From Sycobia sp. Sy_11 (lineage: Eukaryota > Arthropoda > Insecta > Hymenoptera > Epichrysomallidae): a stretch of DNA of 64,000 nt. The notes beneath the pieces are model-generated. The model did no database searches. It saw only the letters and a list, made by a program, of their open reading frames with translations, and was not told where the DNA came from. Position numbers and translations under genes: made by a program. Shown in pieces: positions 1 to 12,764 of this stretch (its first letter is position 1; the number at the start of each line of letters is the position of its first letter). The DNA lies in the NCBI GenBank assembly GCA_018907035.1, contig JACCIC010000001.1, forward strand, positions 5,896,501 to 5,960,500, written 5' to 3'.

Positions 1-789
1 GCGTTCGCATTCGGAGGCCGGTAGTATTTTTTCTTTTTGTTTAAGACATTGTAGTCAACAATGTTGGAACATGAACAGTAAACTTTTATTCATTAATTCG
101 TAAATGATAGCACAAATCTGACAATATCGATTTCTCAAAGAGAAATTATATAACCATTCTTCAGGAGGAATAAAGCAAATTAAAATTGAAGGGGAACTTG
201 TGACGCCAGCATCGTGATTGTCATCTTTTTATCAAGTTCATTCAATAATTGTTACATCTACGTATCTAATTTGAATTTATTATATCTATTATGTTATACT
301 GTATACGATATATTAATTTTTTAAAAAAATCACTTTTTGATTATTCAATAATTATAAAAGAAAATCTGTTCATTTCAGTAAGTTTTTCTATTGGTAAATA
401 TCACAACTGTGAAACGTTCTATGTTCATTAATGTACCAAACCGCAAATCAAAACTGTTCCTATCGAACAACGTTGAACGCAACCCCTGAAATTTTCAAAA
501 TTATTCTCTAACTTAAACTTCCATTATATCGATGCCGATCGAAAACCGATGCCGGGACCAACTTACGGATACATAACTAAATCCCGTCGACATAAAGCAA
601 AATTAACCCGTAATACCCTCCCTTTACTCTTGCTGCGCACGTTCCACCATAAGAAGCATTTTACGTCCCCATCTTTCCAGGCCTTATCTTCGACGCTCTC
701 TTCTACACCGTTAAATTTAAATTTTCCAGACGCGCGGTATCAAATTCATTTACGTATATCTAGACTGTAGAAGCGCCGAGTTATCCATA
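1..789. other. Non-coding AT-rich DNA
   Basis: Only short chance ORFs and no codon pattern or splice-supported exon. I see nothing specific here. Confidence 0.5.
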
Positions 790-1190
790 AAATCGACGGG
801 GACGCACACAACGAGTATGCATAAGGAAGGGAAATCCCGCGGATTCTTCCGCGCCTCCTTTCAGGGAAGGGAAGCAGTAAGGAGTAATCTCCAGTCGATA
901 GGGAGCACCCGGTATGCAAGGGTATTCCGTATACGCTCGCGGCTCGTATCTCGTCTTCGCCTCGCTCTTACCTCTCGAATTTCGCAGGCGCGCGCATTTA
1001 AAATTTTACGTCGTCGTGAATCTCGGCTGTGTACTGCGTGCTGACTATCACTAGAGGATGCACGCACCCGGAAATTTCTGCGATTGCACGAACATTCGCT
1101 GCGCGGCCAATGGCAGGTCATGTACACGAGAACTGCGCGAGTCGCGTCAAAGCGTCCGCGCATTGCGATTATCGCAGATGTCTGAAAAAA
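790..1190. other. GC/CpG-rich patch
   Basis: Base composition rises clearly above the flanks, with many CG dinucleotides. ORFs of up to 100 codons on either strand are arginine- and serine-rich shadows of that composition. It may be a regulatory or unmethylated CpG region; no gene is visible. Confidence 0.35.
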
Positions 1191-1212
1191 ATTCTAAACA
1201 TTTTTTTGTTTA

Positions 1213-1218
<6 letters not shown>

Positions 1219-1261
<43 letters not shown>
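1219..1261. repeat. (TC)n microsatellite
   Basis: Uninterrupted TC dinucleotides. Confidence 0.95.
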
Positions 1262-1264
<3 letters not shown>

Positions 1265-2640
1265 ACTATCTCTAATAAGTGAGTGAAATGTTTAATTTGA
1301 CTCCTCTTGAAACTTGCACTACAAATTCTAAATAAGATCGGCATTTATAAACCAAATTCTTCTGCTTTCAGAATGTTTGTGTCTGATTTGTTTTCGAAAT
1401 TTGTATTGCAGAGATCACATTATGTCATATTGTCATCTATTCTACTGGTTACCTATTACCCACATGTATGATGTCAATTCTGCTATCCTAGTATGTACAA
1501 CCTTAACTATAGGTCAACAGATTTATTAAGGACCATTATTTGAGTGTGCAGAATCTTCTATACCAGAACGTGCAGAGACCAGAAAAAACAATAATTTTCT
1601 TTCTGAAATTTCAGACGTGCCGGACGGCCTTTAATTTTCCACTCTTCTCGTCTTATAAATTGCCTATGCTCTCTATTCTACTGTCACTTGATTCCCACTT
1701 AGTAGACTATTTGCTATTTAAAGGAAGTCGAAAAGCTTGCACTGGTTCAGAGTAAAATGTTTCCATCACCTCGCAACATATTTTTCAACTTACTGAGTCG
1801 GATTTTCGTTTAGCACAAATTAAAGTTGTATTAAATCTTTTATGGGGATGTCAGCTGCCTGATTTAATAACATTTTGATATCATTATCTTTAAAATGCAT
1901 AATAAAATGCATCAAGAAAAATATGCTTCGTTTCCCGACGTAGCACATGCAACATTGTGTATTTGTTTATGGCATACATGGTTTACCACCTCGCATCGTA
2001 TTTCGCCGTTTTCGCCACAAATTTTCGTTTTGCACCAATGGAAACGATCTTTTCTTCCCCTCGGTGATAACTACCTTGCTAAAGAGTATATTTTTCCATC
2101 CACGATGCTTCAAAATTGATTAATCTAAAAAAAAACGTGATGTGATGTAAGCGAAGGGTAAAATTTTTTTGCTGCCATTTTAATCAATCACTGTTTAAAC
2201 TCATTGCGTAGATTTTCAACACCAATATTATAATTTCTTATATTCTTGCTATTATTTAATTATCTTTATTTTTTGTATTTTTTTTATTTGTGAATTTTTG
2301 CTTTTTTCATTTTCAATTTTATTATATTGCACAAATTCTTATCTCAATAATGGGAAGCAGTTATAGTTATCGGCTATTGGAATGAAAAATCAAATTGCTT
2401 ATCTAAAAATCTTGCAGTACTTCAGAATTCTGAATTACTTCAGAAAATATAACATTTTTTATACGCAGATGATTAACAAATTTATGTTTAAATGCCCAAA
2501 GAGGATCTTGATGAAGGGATACAACACGGTAACAATTACAACTCTTACCTTTTCGGTGTGGCCTTGTTACAGGACAGGAAAATGTCCAATTTATAATTTC
2601 ATAATAAAATATTTGAAAGCTCGGTAATGATGTATGATAT
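1262..2640. other. Non-coding AT-rich DNA
   Basis: Many stops in all frames; the few ORFs of 70-80 codons show no recognisable domain. Confidence 0.5.
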
Positions 2641-2704
2641 AGCAGCGTGACGAAAGTTCCCGTGAGTAATACTTAACAACAATGCGAAAGGAGTTTAGCT
2701 CACT

Positions 2705-2858
2705 TATAAAAGCAGCAGATTAGCGGCAGTCCTGAATGATACGTCCAGCTCGGTCCAGATCCCAATTGTGATACCATGCTCTTAGTGCCTTGGAATTGAA
2801 ATTTAGTGGCACGCTTGTATAATTTATTGTGAATGTAGTGCATAGTTCGTGTGAAAGG
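2705..2858 (+). promoter_or_regulatory. Possible TATA promoter with a non-coding first exon
   Basis: TATAAAAG lies at 2705-2712, with a weak initiator-like GCAGTC about 23 bases downstream, slightly closer than usual. A consensus splice donor AAAG|GTGAGT follows at about 2857. The spacing would give a first exon of roughly 125-130 bases with no long ORF. All three motifs occur by chance in AT-rich DNA, so this is only a candidate. Confidence 0.2.
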
Positions 2859-2865
2859 TGAGTAT

Positions 2866-4030
2866 AGTGAGATGTGATCCCCGTCTGTAATAAGTGATAG
2901 TAAAACCTAATATTTGTATACATAATATATCACTAGGCTGATCAAGGAAAGATCACTGATGAAAGCAACAGGATTTTGACTTATTATTGTAATCCAAGCT
3001 TCATGGTCATAGTTATTGTAAAAGTAGACTTCTACGTTAGAAAGTTTCATAAAACTAATTTATTCATTCGCTGTAAGTGTGAAACTACTCAGGATCAAAC
3101 AGTTATTCCAACAGTTCAACTCTATCATATCGATCGTAGCCAACCAGACACTAAAATATATGTGTTTTTGTATTTTTCTCAGAGACTGATATAAGCTTGA
3201 TTAGAATATAATTGATACCAGAAACAATTATTTTATTAATGTACTTATGTACAAAATTAATCGAATTCGGTGTTCTGTATATTTGGCGAAACTATTGCAG
3301 ATTTTGCTACTAAATTATAGTTTATAAATACTGCAATTTACATGTCAGACATTATAATCTCCTTCAATTTCATTAAAATTGGACTTAGGCTGTATAAATG
3401 AGAATCAATATACATTTGTAAAATTTTAATTTTTGAACAATAAGAAATTTAAAATATTCACTACAAGAGCCTTCCTAATATATTATGCTCCATATTTTGC
3501 CACTTGAAGAATAAAAAAAAAATAACTTAAATAAATTTATAACATTCTAGAGCTAAACTTTTCTTCGAAGCAGCGGAACCTTCTTCGAGCTATAAAAATA
3601 CCAAATTTTTGCAAAAACAATTTAAAAGATCAGAATAATTTATTAATAAAGTATACTTTAGCAAAGAAGTTTCATCGCAAAAAACTTACCAGCTTAAATT
3701 CTTAAATAACATTTAAATTTTATGCATTCAAATTCAAAATTTCGATTTCATCATTTGTTTTCACTACTGTTCGAAATTAATTTTATTTCTAGTAATGTAC
3801 TAGAAATAGTAGAGAAATTCCGTAAGCATCAGCCCGGAGCCATTGTCCCTGCTAGCTCTTCGCTTTTAATCCGGTACTGTTTGGAAAGCATTTTATTTCA
3901 TTCCATACATTACATTCAACACGAATAAATATACATATATCTATCTTTTTATCTATTGCTCCTGTAATTCATATCCCGCATACCTATATATCTGCAGGTA
4001 TTGTATATAAACAATACTCCCTGACAACAA
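2866..4030. other. Non-coding AT-rich DNA
   Basis: No supported gene or repeat; short chance ORFs only. Confidence 0.5.
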
Positions 4031-4262
4031 AGAGAAAAGTATCTTCGCGCGGCCGAGGCCGATTCGCACTCCGATGCGCTCGGTTATCGCACGCCGCGAT
4101 CCCGGGGAGTTTATAAACACACCCCGGCGCGCAAAGCGATAATTCGACCGTATAATGTACCATGGGTGCAGAAATGTGCCTTTCCTTACCTTCCTTTTTC
4201 ATTATATTATCATATTATGGAGGTGCGCTGCGGCGCGCAGGCGCGCTCAAGGGCAAGCTCGT
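4031..4262. other. GC/CpG-rich patch
   Basis: A short island with NotI-like and BssHII-like motifs (GCGGCCG, GCGCGC) in AT-rich flanks. The antisense ORF of 72 codons is not recognisable. Confidence 0.35.
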
Positions 4263-4540
4263 GCACTAACCTTGGCAATGTAAGACTTCCATCGAGATAT
4301 ATCTGATAGTAGAAATGCTATAAGGGGAATCTCGAGAGATTTCGGATGGTAAAAAATATGGCTAGAGGGGTTTATGTTTTTATTTTTTTACCATTCTCTA
4401 AAGGTTTTTTTTTTGTTATAATTGACTTAGCAATCGTGTAATTTTATATAATTAATTTTCCTATTGAATACCAGGAAACAGCAAATACATTCCTTTCTAC
4501 ATAATGGTGAATTTAACGAAACTCTTATAAAATTCATTAT

Positions 4541-4928
4541 TATTTTTAGTGTATATCAGTTCAATTGTGAGTCTATAAATTTAGTTTTATCTATTCTGCG
4601 TAGCTATTTGTTAATTTTATAGATATTTCGTTTGATCTTTTAAATTCTTCATGTAACGTCGTATCTTCTCAATGTATTTATCCATCTTCAAACGTTTTCA
4701 ACGTATATTTAGTAAGCAGACACTACTGCCGCATTTGAGATTTTTTATGTCTTGGCTTTAAGCCGCTTAAAATTCATTTAACTTTCATTTATTTTGTCTA
4801 TTTAATTTAGGTTTAAAATTTATCCATACAGTAAATTTCGAATCTTTTTTTAATTTTTTGAAAAATAATAAATATTTAATATGACATCATAGCAGTAGTT
4901 TAGTATCCATGCATCACTGTATGTGTAT

Positions 4929-4977
<49 letters not shown>

Positions 4978-5303
4978 ATATTAAATATTTATTATTATCG
5001 TATTTTTACATAATACACCCCTATCGGTTCAACCTAAATTAAATAGACAAAATAAATGAAAGTTAAATGAATTTGAAGCGGCTTAAATCCAAGATATAAA
5101 AAATCTCAAATACTGCAGTAGTGTTTGCTTACTAAATATATGTTCAAAACGTTTGAAGATGGATAAATACATCGAGAAGATACGACGTTACATGAAGAAT
5201 TTAAAAGATCAAACGAAAAATCTATAAAATTAACAAATAGCCACGCAGAATAGATAAAACTAAATTTATAGACTCACAACTGAAATGATATACACTAAAA
5301 ATA
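4541..5303. mobile_element. Fold-back (MITE-like) element with about 270-bp inverted arms
   Basis: The left arm (about 4541-4812) and right arm (about 5030-5303) are reverse complements over nearly their whole length with scattered mismatches. Matching blocks include GTGAGTCTATAAATTTAG, CATGTAACGTCGTATCTTCT and TTTGAGATTTTTTAT on the plus strand of the left arm. An inner pair, ATATTTAATATGACAT (about 4873) and its complement (about 4974-4995), surrounds a (TA)n core. There is no ORF of useful length, so any movement would need a transposase supplied in trans. The outer ends contain repeated TACACTAAA on the right side, so the exact boundary and target duplication are unclear. Confidence 0.75.
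4931..4974. repeat. (TA)n at the centre of the fold-back element
   Basis: Uninterrupted AT dinucleotides between the two inner inverted segments; it would form the tip of the cruciform. Confidence 0.9.
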
Positions 5304-5911
5304 CACTAAATATACATGATATACACTAAAATACACAGAGAATTGTTTGGAAGAAAATCATTATGAAATTGACAACAATTGTAAAATATTAGGAAGTTGA
5401 AATAATGTTATTTTTTTAAATGGTAAAATTTACTGAACTCTTAGAATAAATTTAACAATAAACTATTATACACAGAAGATTGTCTAAGCATCACAAGGTT
5501 CCACGTTTTATGATGAATTTTACAGTGTAGTCTTTAATATCAGCTATTTCTTTAACATTTTTCAAAATTTTACGTAATCGTCAATGGCTTCACCAAGTAT
5601 AAATAATATAAATGCACAAGTCTAAGTTTAGCCAAATGCTATTAAATCTCGAACGTAGTTTACGTATAACTGATAGCTGCATTTAAATATCATATGACAA
5701 ATCGCTCGGTTCAGTGTGTCCGTGCTTCTTTTTATAATTTCTCGTCTAAGTGACGCTATAAATACGTTTTATTGTTAAATATTATTGGACGATAAACAAC
5801 ATTAAAATTTACCGCTATAAAATTTATAATATGACGTATTTAATCTTAAATTTTAATAGAAACACATAAACAATGAAGTATCTAAATAAATATTTAAATT
5901 TAATATCGATG

Positions 5912-5961
<50 letters not shown>

Positions 5962-6973
5962 CGCGCGCGTTTAGTACAAGACAATCTTGATTCGACCCTT
6001 TTTGACGGAGAAACTGAAACAAACTGAAATTTTCTAAGAGATTCTAAAAACTAATGAACATACAAGTTCAACATAGAAGTGACAGGTTAATACAAGTAAG
6101 CGATAAAGGTGTTACCTGGATGATAGTTAAAAATAATTTGTAACATACAATAATAGATATGCAGACGTAAACTTATATATTAAAATTTTTTATTCCTATA
6201 TATTATATTGATTATACCACACTATCACACTCTAGAAAATATTGTAACGAAAAATGTTTAAATTATATAATTTGATGGAAAAAATTTGATTCCTTAAAAA
6301 ATTTTTTCCTTGCATACTTTCTTTTGAATAATCTTATTTCGCTTTATCGCCTAGAAGACATGTCAGTACGGAAACATCGCTTTGTGAACCTTGTCAAATG
6401 TTTTTTGAAATGAAGTTTCTTATTCAAACTCGATTACTGCAATGTGACAGTGTACTTTTCCAATAATTTATTATAATATATTTATTAAAATGAATTCAAC
6501 TCTTATTGTATCTAATAAAATGTATTTAATTTACATAAATTATTTAATCTGCTTCTTTTTGCTAAATAGTTTATTCGAATTCAACACGTATCTTTCAGTA
6601 TGCGAATAAATACAAACTGCTAAAATTGTCGGCACAATAAAGGCAAAGCACTATTTCGCTAGAATTTACAGATATATTGTATATGTCGTCGCAAAGAATG
6701 AGAAAAGCAGTAGGGCATAAATACAACTATAAAGAAGGATCTATTGACATGCAGTTTTATTAGATACATTGAAAAAAAGGAAATTACTGGGCAGGGAATT
6801 CCTCGTGCAGACAGTCGTAATTCGGTATTCACGTATAAATGCCCGAGCACGCGTAAAAATATATGTATATAATATCAGCGAGGCGTTCCTTCATAAGCGG
6901 AGTTATATATAGAAAAGCGATGAAAATGCTGGGTGTCTAAAAAGCACCGATCGCGAGAAACAAAAAGAGAAAC

Positions 6974-6975
<2 letters not shown>
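5304..6975. other. Non-coding AT-rich DNA
   Basis: Apart from the compound repeat at 5914-5969 I see no feature. Confidence 0.5.
5914..5969. repeat. Compound (GT)n-(GC)n microsatellite
   Basis: GT dinucleotides to about 5952 switch directly to GC dinucleotides. Both are alternating purine-pyrimidine tracts, the class most prone to Z-DNA. Confidence 0.9.
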
Positions 6976-7013
<38 letters not shown>

Positions 7014-7035
7014 TTATTTATTTATTTATTTATTT
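6976..7035. repeat. (AT)n followed by (TTTA)n
   Basis: A dinucleotide run to about 7009 passes directly into a TTTA tetranucleotide run. Confidence 0.9.
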
Positions 7036-7452
7036 TCATATCGTTTAAACGAATAGGTTAAGGCCGAGTGAACCTTTACCGAGGGAAGAATATTCATATA
7101 TACAATAGCATTGTATATTAATTTATACCTCGAATAAACCAATGGGTATCAATGATACATTTAACACAGAACACTTTTTCCCCTTGGTTCGTAAAAAGTA
7201 ACGCCGACAGTCCCTGAAATTTAATACGCTTTGCAGTAACGACCGATATCAAAACGAGCATACATCATAGCTGATAAACAAAAAAGTCCTGCACGAAGTC
7301 CCATCAGTTATGTATCCCCGATATATACAGTACGCCACACCTCGGCCGTCGCGGTTTCCCTATATTTTCATTGATAAGGTCACGCAGCTCATCCGTGCGC
7401 GCATTATCGCCCTCTACCCATCTAATCCTCGGGGCAAAAACGGCGCTCTATC

Positions 7453-7488
<36 letters not shown>

Positions 7489-7502
7489 CGCGTGCGTGTG
7501 TA
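7453..7502. repeat. Compound (GT)n-(GC)n microsatellite
   Basis: Same GT-to-GC architecture as the repeat near 5.9 kb. Confidence 0.9.
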
Positions 7503-7685
7503 TCCAATTTCGTAGCGGAACCGACTTCCGATCCGCCTCTCCCCTCCCCCATCAAGGAACCAACGCTCCTGAATAGAACGTGAATTACCCCTCGGGACTT
7601 CTCGCTCCGCACAATCGCGCGAAAGGAAGCGCGCATCCATACGGATTCGTCGCGTTATTAAAAGAAACGTGACGGGGGACGCGGG

Positions 7686-7778
7686 TATAAAAGACTTTTA
7701 GAGCCACGCGTTGTCGGCGAGAGCCGCGTCACCGTCACGCGCGCAGGATTTGAGATACTGTGGCAAGGGGGTAGGGGG
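7686..7778 (+). promoter_or_regulatory. Possible TATA promoter and short first exon
   Basis: TATAAAAG lies at 7686-7693, inside a CpG-rich block, with a GTGAGT donor-like site at 7779. No good initiator is seen at the expected distance. Candidate only. Confidence 0.2.
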
Positions 7779-7784
7779 GTGAGT

Positions 7785-9000
7785 TCGTAATCAGATATAT
7801 ATAAATGGAATAAAAAAGCATCGTCAGCTCGAGGTTTTATAGTTAGAGGGACGGTGTTGTAATCTATATTATGCTATATGCATAGTTCAAGGCCGCCCTC
7901 GGCAGGCACCTCACACTCGCACGCGTGGTCGCACGAAACTACGGTCATCAAATAAGCACTGTAGAATTTCGAATTGTTTAACATACAATATAGTAGAATA
8001 AGATATTGTTCTTAAAAACGATTACTAAGATGTAATCTATTGTAAGACACTATTCGTAATGAAAAATCATTGGAATCGTTTTTAACATTACAAATCAAAT
8101 AATTACAACCATTTTGGAAAATAAAACTATATAAACTAATATTGAAAACCATTTAATATTCTTTCAAGATTTGAAGTTTTTTAGAAGCTTCAAATCTGTT
8201 GAAATTATACGAAATCCAAAAATTACTTTGAACCTTAATTATGACTTAAGTAGTTCCGTGGTATAATCTTTAGAATATGTAATAACCAATTTTATCAATA
8301 AATTTAAAAAATAAAGAAAATCTACTAATTGATTTGAACTTTTTTTTTAATTGGCCCATTTTCAATTTTCGAATTGTTATAATAGATTTCTTTCGAGAGT
8401 CCTCGGAAACTCCCGAATTTCAGTTTTCTAGTTTATCAGAGTTATGTCAGTTATTCAATTTTAAGTTCACTATTTTCCATAATGTTGTCAAATAATTTAT
8501 ATGATGGTTCGTGATGTTTAAACCAAAAATTAAAAAGGAGATGGAAAATACTTCAACGTAAACTAATTTAACAACCTTATGAGGAAATTACGACCTTAAG
8601 TGGTAATTTAAGCAGTTAGAGATGACCTGTTAACCAATTCATCCAAAGGTATTAAGAAACATATCATGGTATATGATAATAAGAAATAAAATTGAACATA
8701 ATAAGAAATATCTAATTTTTCGAATCTTTGTCCGAAGTAAATTGGATAAAGAAAAGATATTATAGAAGAACAACTGTATTCATCTATTCGTAATTGTACA
8801 ATTTTAAAGTACCATTTTTTTTCTGCATCCTGCACAAATTTTTTTTCTTGCACCGTTTTTTCTTGAATCCTACACAAATTGTTTAATGTAGAATATAATG
8901 AAAATGGTGTTAAAACCAAAGCAAAATCTAAATACATCCGTAGCGTTAAGATATATAGAGTGACAGACGAAACGCTACTGTGTGCGCTAAAAATGGCGGT
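7785..9000. other. Non-coding AT-rich DNA
   Basis: An antisense ORF of 109 codons (8608-8937) has no recognisable domain and is rich in Phe/Tyr/Ile, as expected from AT-rich composition. Confidence 0.45.
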
Positions 9001-9104
9001 ATTCGGTATCGCTTTCGTCTACTTTAAACCGTAACTTGGTGCGAATGGTGTCAAAATGCAATTAATCACTCTTAAAGCGAACGCGAGAAAGATAAAAGAG
9101 GACG

Positions 9105-9126
9105 ACACACACACACACACACACAC
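9105..9126. repeat. (AC)n microsatellite
   Basis: Uninterrupted AC dinucleotides. Confidence 0.9.
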
Positions 9127-9473
9127 GTCGCATCAATCTTCCTCAGCCATAGTATTCGCCGAAATTATCATTATAAAAATCTATATTAAAGAGCGCGAGC
9201 GCACAAGACCCAATGGTCGGGATAGCTGAAAGAGCGAAAGAGAGCGACTGGCGGAAAGGGCGGAACGGTTATCCTTATCCCGCGAACTGTGCAGTAACAA
9301 GTAATTGTTCGCCCGCGCACGGGGGGCGGCGAGTGATTGGGAGCTCCAGATTTTTGCGAGCGCGCGCTTCCCGAAGCTTTTCTTTCAGCGGCGCACAGCG
9401 TGCGCGGACCGGCAATGCCTCCCGATGATTTATTGCGCGCAAAAGCGTGCCCTCGTGATTTATAGAGGAAATG

Positions 9474-9499
9474 CACACACACACACACACACACACACA
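9474..9499. repeat. (AC)n microsatellite
   Basis: Uninterrupted CA dinucleotides. Confidence 0.9.
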
Positions 9500-9500
9500 T

Positions 9501-11935
9501 CGAGGTCAACACAGAGCAGTGAGTTGGTTCAGTGGTACGAGGTTGGATTTCGATGTTTTCGAATTAAGACTGGGCACGAGATTTGATCGTTGTCTGATGC
9601 ATTTATTGCGTAAATCTTAGTATGTATACCTAAACGCTTCCGAATTTTAACCTGGTTTTACCGATTCACTTTCATTTGATAGTTATGATAAGATCCCAAC
9701 TATTTTTCACTAAATTTATAATAATATATAACAATGAATAGTGTGATACGCTTGTAAAATGTATACATATGTCATAAAGAATTTAAAATCACTCATTTCC
9801 ATTTACGATTTTCTTCCTGCAATAAATTTAAACATCTTCGTATGAGAATTTCTGCAATTTCGAAACATGCATCCTACGTCCAAGATTAGTTCAGCATAAT
9901 TGCGAGCCCAAATAGAGACGAAAATAGTTTTTCTGAGTTTATTTAAAATTATTTTCATTTCTTATTTTTTCTGTCTATCAAAACATTTTTTTCTCATTAT
10001 TTGTCTCAGTATTGGCCTATTCGCTTAAAGGCCATGTGATGCATCGCTTTTGTAAAATTGTCCAATCGTTAAAAATATATTTCTTCTATAACACACTTTA
10101 TATGTCTTTTAGAAACATAAGATCTTTTATACAAATAGAACAGTAATAATATAGCGATAAATAATATACAAAAAACCAGTGTGCATAGACTAACTATAGT
10201 AGAAAAGTCCTGTTAAATATAGAGAATACTTATTTAGATTACCAAATCACCTACTTCAACTGTTTCAAATTGAGAGAGAATGGAAATCAACTACAACGAC
10301 CACTTATATATATATTCTCACCAATTCACTGAAACAAAGAAACATTACATTAACCTAAAAATTACCTATATAGCGTACGGTATTTGATTCACCTGATATA
10401 CTTTCTATAAACAGAATAAATTCGAAAATTGTAGAAAAAGATAAAATTTGAGACAGGATTTCTGCTCAAAATAAAGAGTCGTACTTTCTTACGCATTTTA
10501 CTTGTCGCTTAAAATAGTGAAAAGATTCTTCTGAAAAGAATCTTAATGATGTATGATGCTGTTCAAAAAAATATGGAGTACAATATTCATCGTATATGTC
10601 TTCAGTTTATTTTAAACCCATCTCGATAATATAACACATTTAAAAACGTGCTAGCGCATTGAAGAACCATCGACTTGATTCGTATTCAATTCACTTAAAT
10701 CTTCCAATTGGTAAATATCTCATTATTATCCGTACATATAAAAATGTTATCAATATCAAAGTGTAATATTTTCATTTCTCTTTTCGTCTGTCTGAAAAGC
10801 CCAAGTATGGATTATTCATCTTTGAATAGAGCTTAGAGGGTTTATTATACTTCAAATGCCTGAATTAATATAAATAATAACATATCAATATTTATTATAA
10901 GCTCTAATGCATGACTTCATCGTTTCAAGAGCTACTGAAAATGTTAAACCTAAATTAGTTGTGTAAAAGTTCACTGGACATAAACTATAGGCTTTCATAG
11001 ACATTGGCCTTCAAAACCAACTATAGTTATACATCTGCTTATAAGTATAAATTAATACTAGTAGGAATTCATTTATTTATTAGAAAATTCTAAATTGATT
11101 CTGTCCGCACAATGCATATGATCTCTTTTATAGCTCTAACTTGTCATGTTCGAACAAATTCAATATATGCGAGCGTTTACGCGAGTAGATGTAACCTATA
11201 ATCTGGCATAATTCTTCTATTTCATCGCTGGGGAAAAACGAGTCCTTAAATTTTCACCTCGACCGTCACATATACAAGCATGATGATCAAATATAGCGTC
11301 CAAGCAATTGACAGCACAGTCTATCATACATTGAATATGTGATGATAACAATATTATTTAAAAAAAAATTCTAATCGTCCTTAGTTGATAAATTCATTGA
11401 TTTCAAATTCATTTCAAATGAAATGAATTTGAATTCCTTAAATATATTTTATTTTCTCCGAAATCATACTACGTTATATCTTTATCTGGTTAATAATTCA
11501 ATCTCCCATGCGTTTTTAAAATTATTTTCTAACATATCCCAATTGCCTCAGAAATAAAAAAAGAAACATTTCTTCGTAAATGTTAAAACGTAAATGAAAA
11601 ATAATATTTTATTAAAATATTCCAAATATATCCCGTTAACGTAATATATTGTACCTTTTATTCTCAATAAAATTATCAGCTGCGTTTAATTAACATTTCA
11701 TCCCAATGTTAATACAACGGGCCTATTAGCATGTCGACTTTGGTAGAAAGATTATTACTCTAATTCCATTGTAATTAAAATTAATTAATTAATTCGAAAC
11801 GATCGCCATTATTTCAATTATACGGGCATGTATATACAATAAATCAAAATTTTACGACCGAAAGAAATAAACGAAACTAATAAATGCTCTTGTAATATTT
11901 GTTCATTGAATATGGTAATTATATATTATCGAAAA
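9501..11935. other. Non-coding AT-rich DNA
   Basis: No ORF of note. It contains one perfect short hairpin at 11402-11433. Confidence 0.5.
11402..11433. repeat. Perfect 14-bp hairpin
   Basis: The arm TTCAAATTCATTTC is followed by the loop AAAT and its exact complement. Confidence 0.8.
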
Positions 11936-11939
11936 TTAT

Positions 11940-12760
11940 TTATTACGCGCGCGAGTAACGAGCGCGCGCGCAATGATTCATTGCCCGCAAACGTCGGGTA
12001 TACGGAACAATGCTAATTAATAGCGCTCGCGTTTCCGACGCGCGGCGCCAAAAACGCGGCACCCTCGTCCCGCGCTGCGTGCCGCGCGAGCCGAAGCGCA
12101 TTGATTAATAATATCGCCGCGCCCGGCGAAGCGTCTCCCGGTTCGCCGTTCCCGGCGCAGCGTTGGGAGAGAAGCGGAAAGGCGGAAAATCGCACGAGCG
12201 ATCGCGGGAAGAGGGTGGTCTCTCTGTACCCTGTAACGGTGCGTATTATTTGCCCATTCCTTGCCGGGTGGCTTTGGGCCGGGAGCGGGAGAATAAAAAA
12301 GTACGGATATAATAGCGGGGCCAGGAGAAGGAAAGGAGCCGGGTAGCAATGGGAAGATTCGACACGACCGGGAGGAATCGACGGAGCAGAGGATTAGGTC
12401 GGACGGGGCCGAATCACGGGCGTTATATATATCGTGCTCCCAGAATATACGGCGGCGCTTAATGTACCGTTATGATCTTTACGGGCCCCTCGTTTTATGG
12501 GGTACTGCGATCGGAGCGGGGCGGAGGAGGGGGATGAGCGAAGCCGCGAGTATAACGCTCACCCCCCCCCCCGCCCATCACCCGCCGCTTCCTCGCGCGT
12601 CGCTGGAGCTTCCTATACCTGTTTTATTTCCTCCTTTTCGTTTTACTTCCTTGGACGGGGTCTTACGGGGCGTTCTGCTCCGTGAACGTGGATGCATTTT
12701 CATACGGCAGATGTTGGGAGTACACCGAGGAGTACACGGCGATGGAATTTGTAATCGCAT
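11940..12760. other. GC/CpG island of about 800 bp
   Basis: The largest GC-rich block outside the receptor gene. It starts with GC-alternating sequence and contains runs such as CCCCCCCCCC near 12561. ORFs of up to 110 codons overlap on both strands without family resemblance. It could be a promoter or enhancer of an unseen transcript. Confidence 0.4.
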
Positions 12761-12764
12761 AAAA

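Larger units (their letters stand above)
7300..7778. other. GC-rich patch with a compound microsatellite and a TATA box
   Basis: CpG-rich block with (GT)n-(GC)n at 7453-7502. Its right end carries GGGTATAAAAG and a GTGAGT donor-like site. No coding sequence is recognised; ORFs through the repeat are artefacts. Confidence 0.4.
9001..9500. other. GC-rich patch flanked by two (AC)n repeats
   Basis: (AC)n at 9105-9126 and 9474-9499 bracket a CpG-rich block. Overlapping ORFs of 70-108 codons on both strands reflect composition only. Confidence 0.4.

Noticed and set aside
9520..9600. A GGTTCAGTGGTACGAGG-like stretch suggesting a tRNA fragment
   Set aside because: No cloverleaf could be drawn and no B-box match was found nearby.
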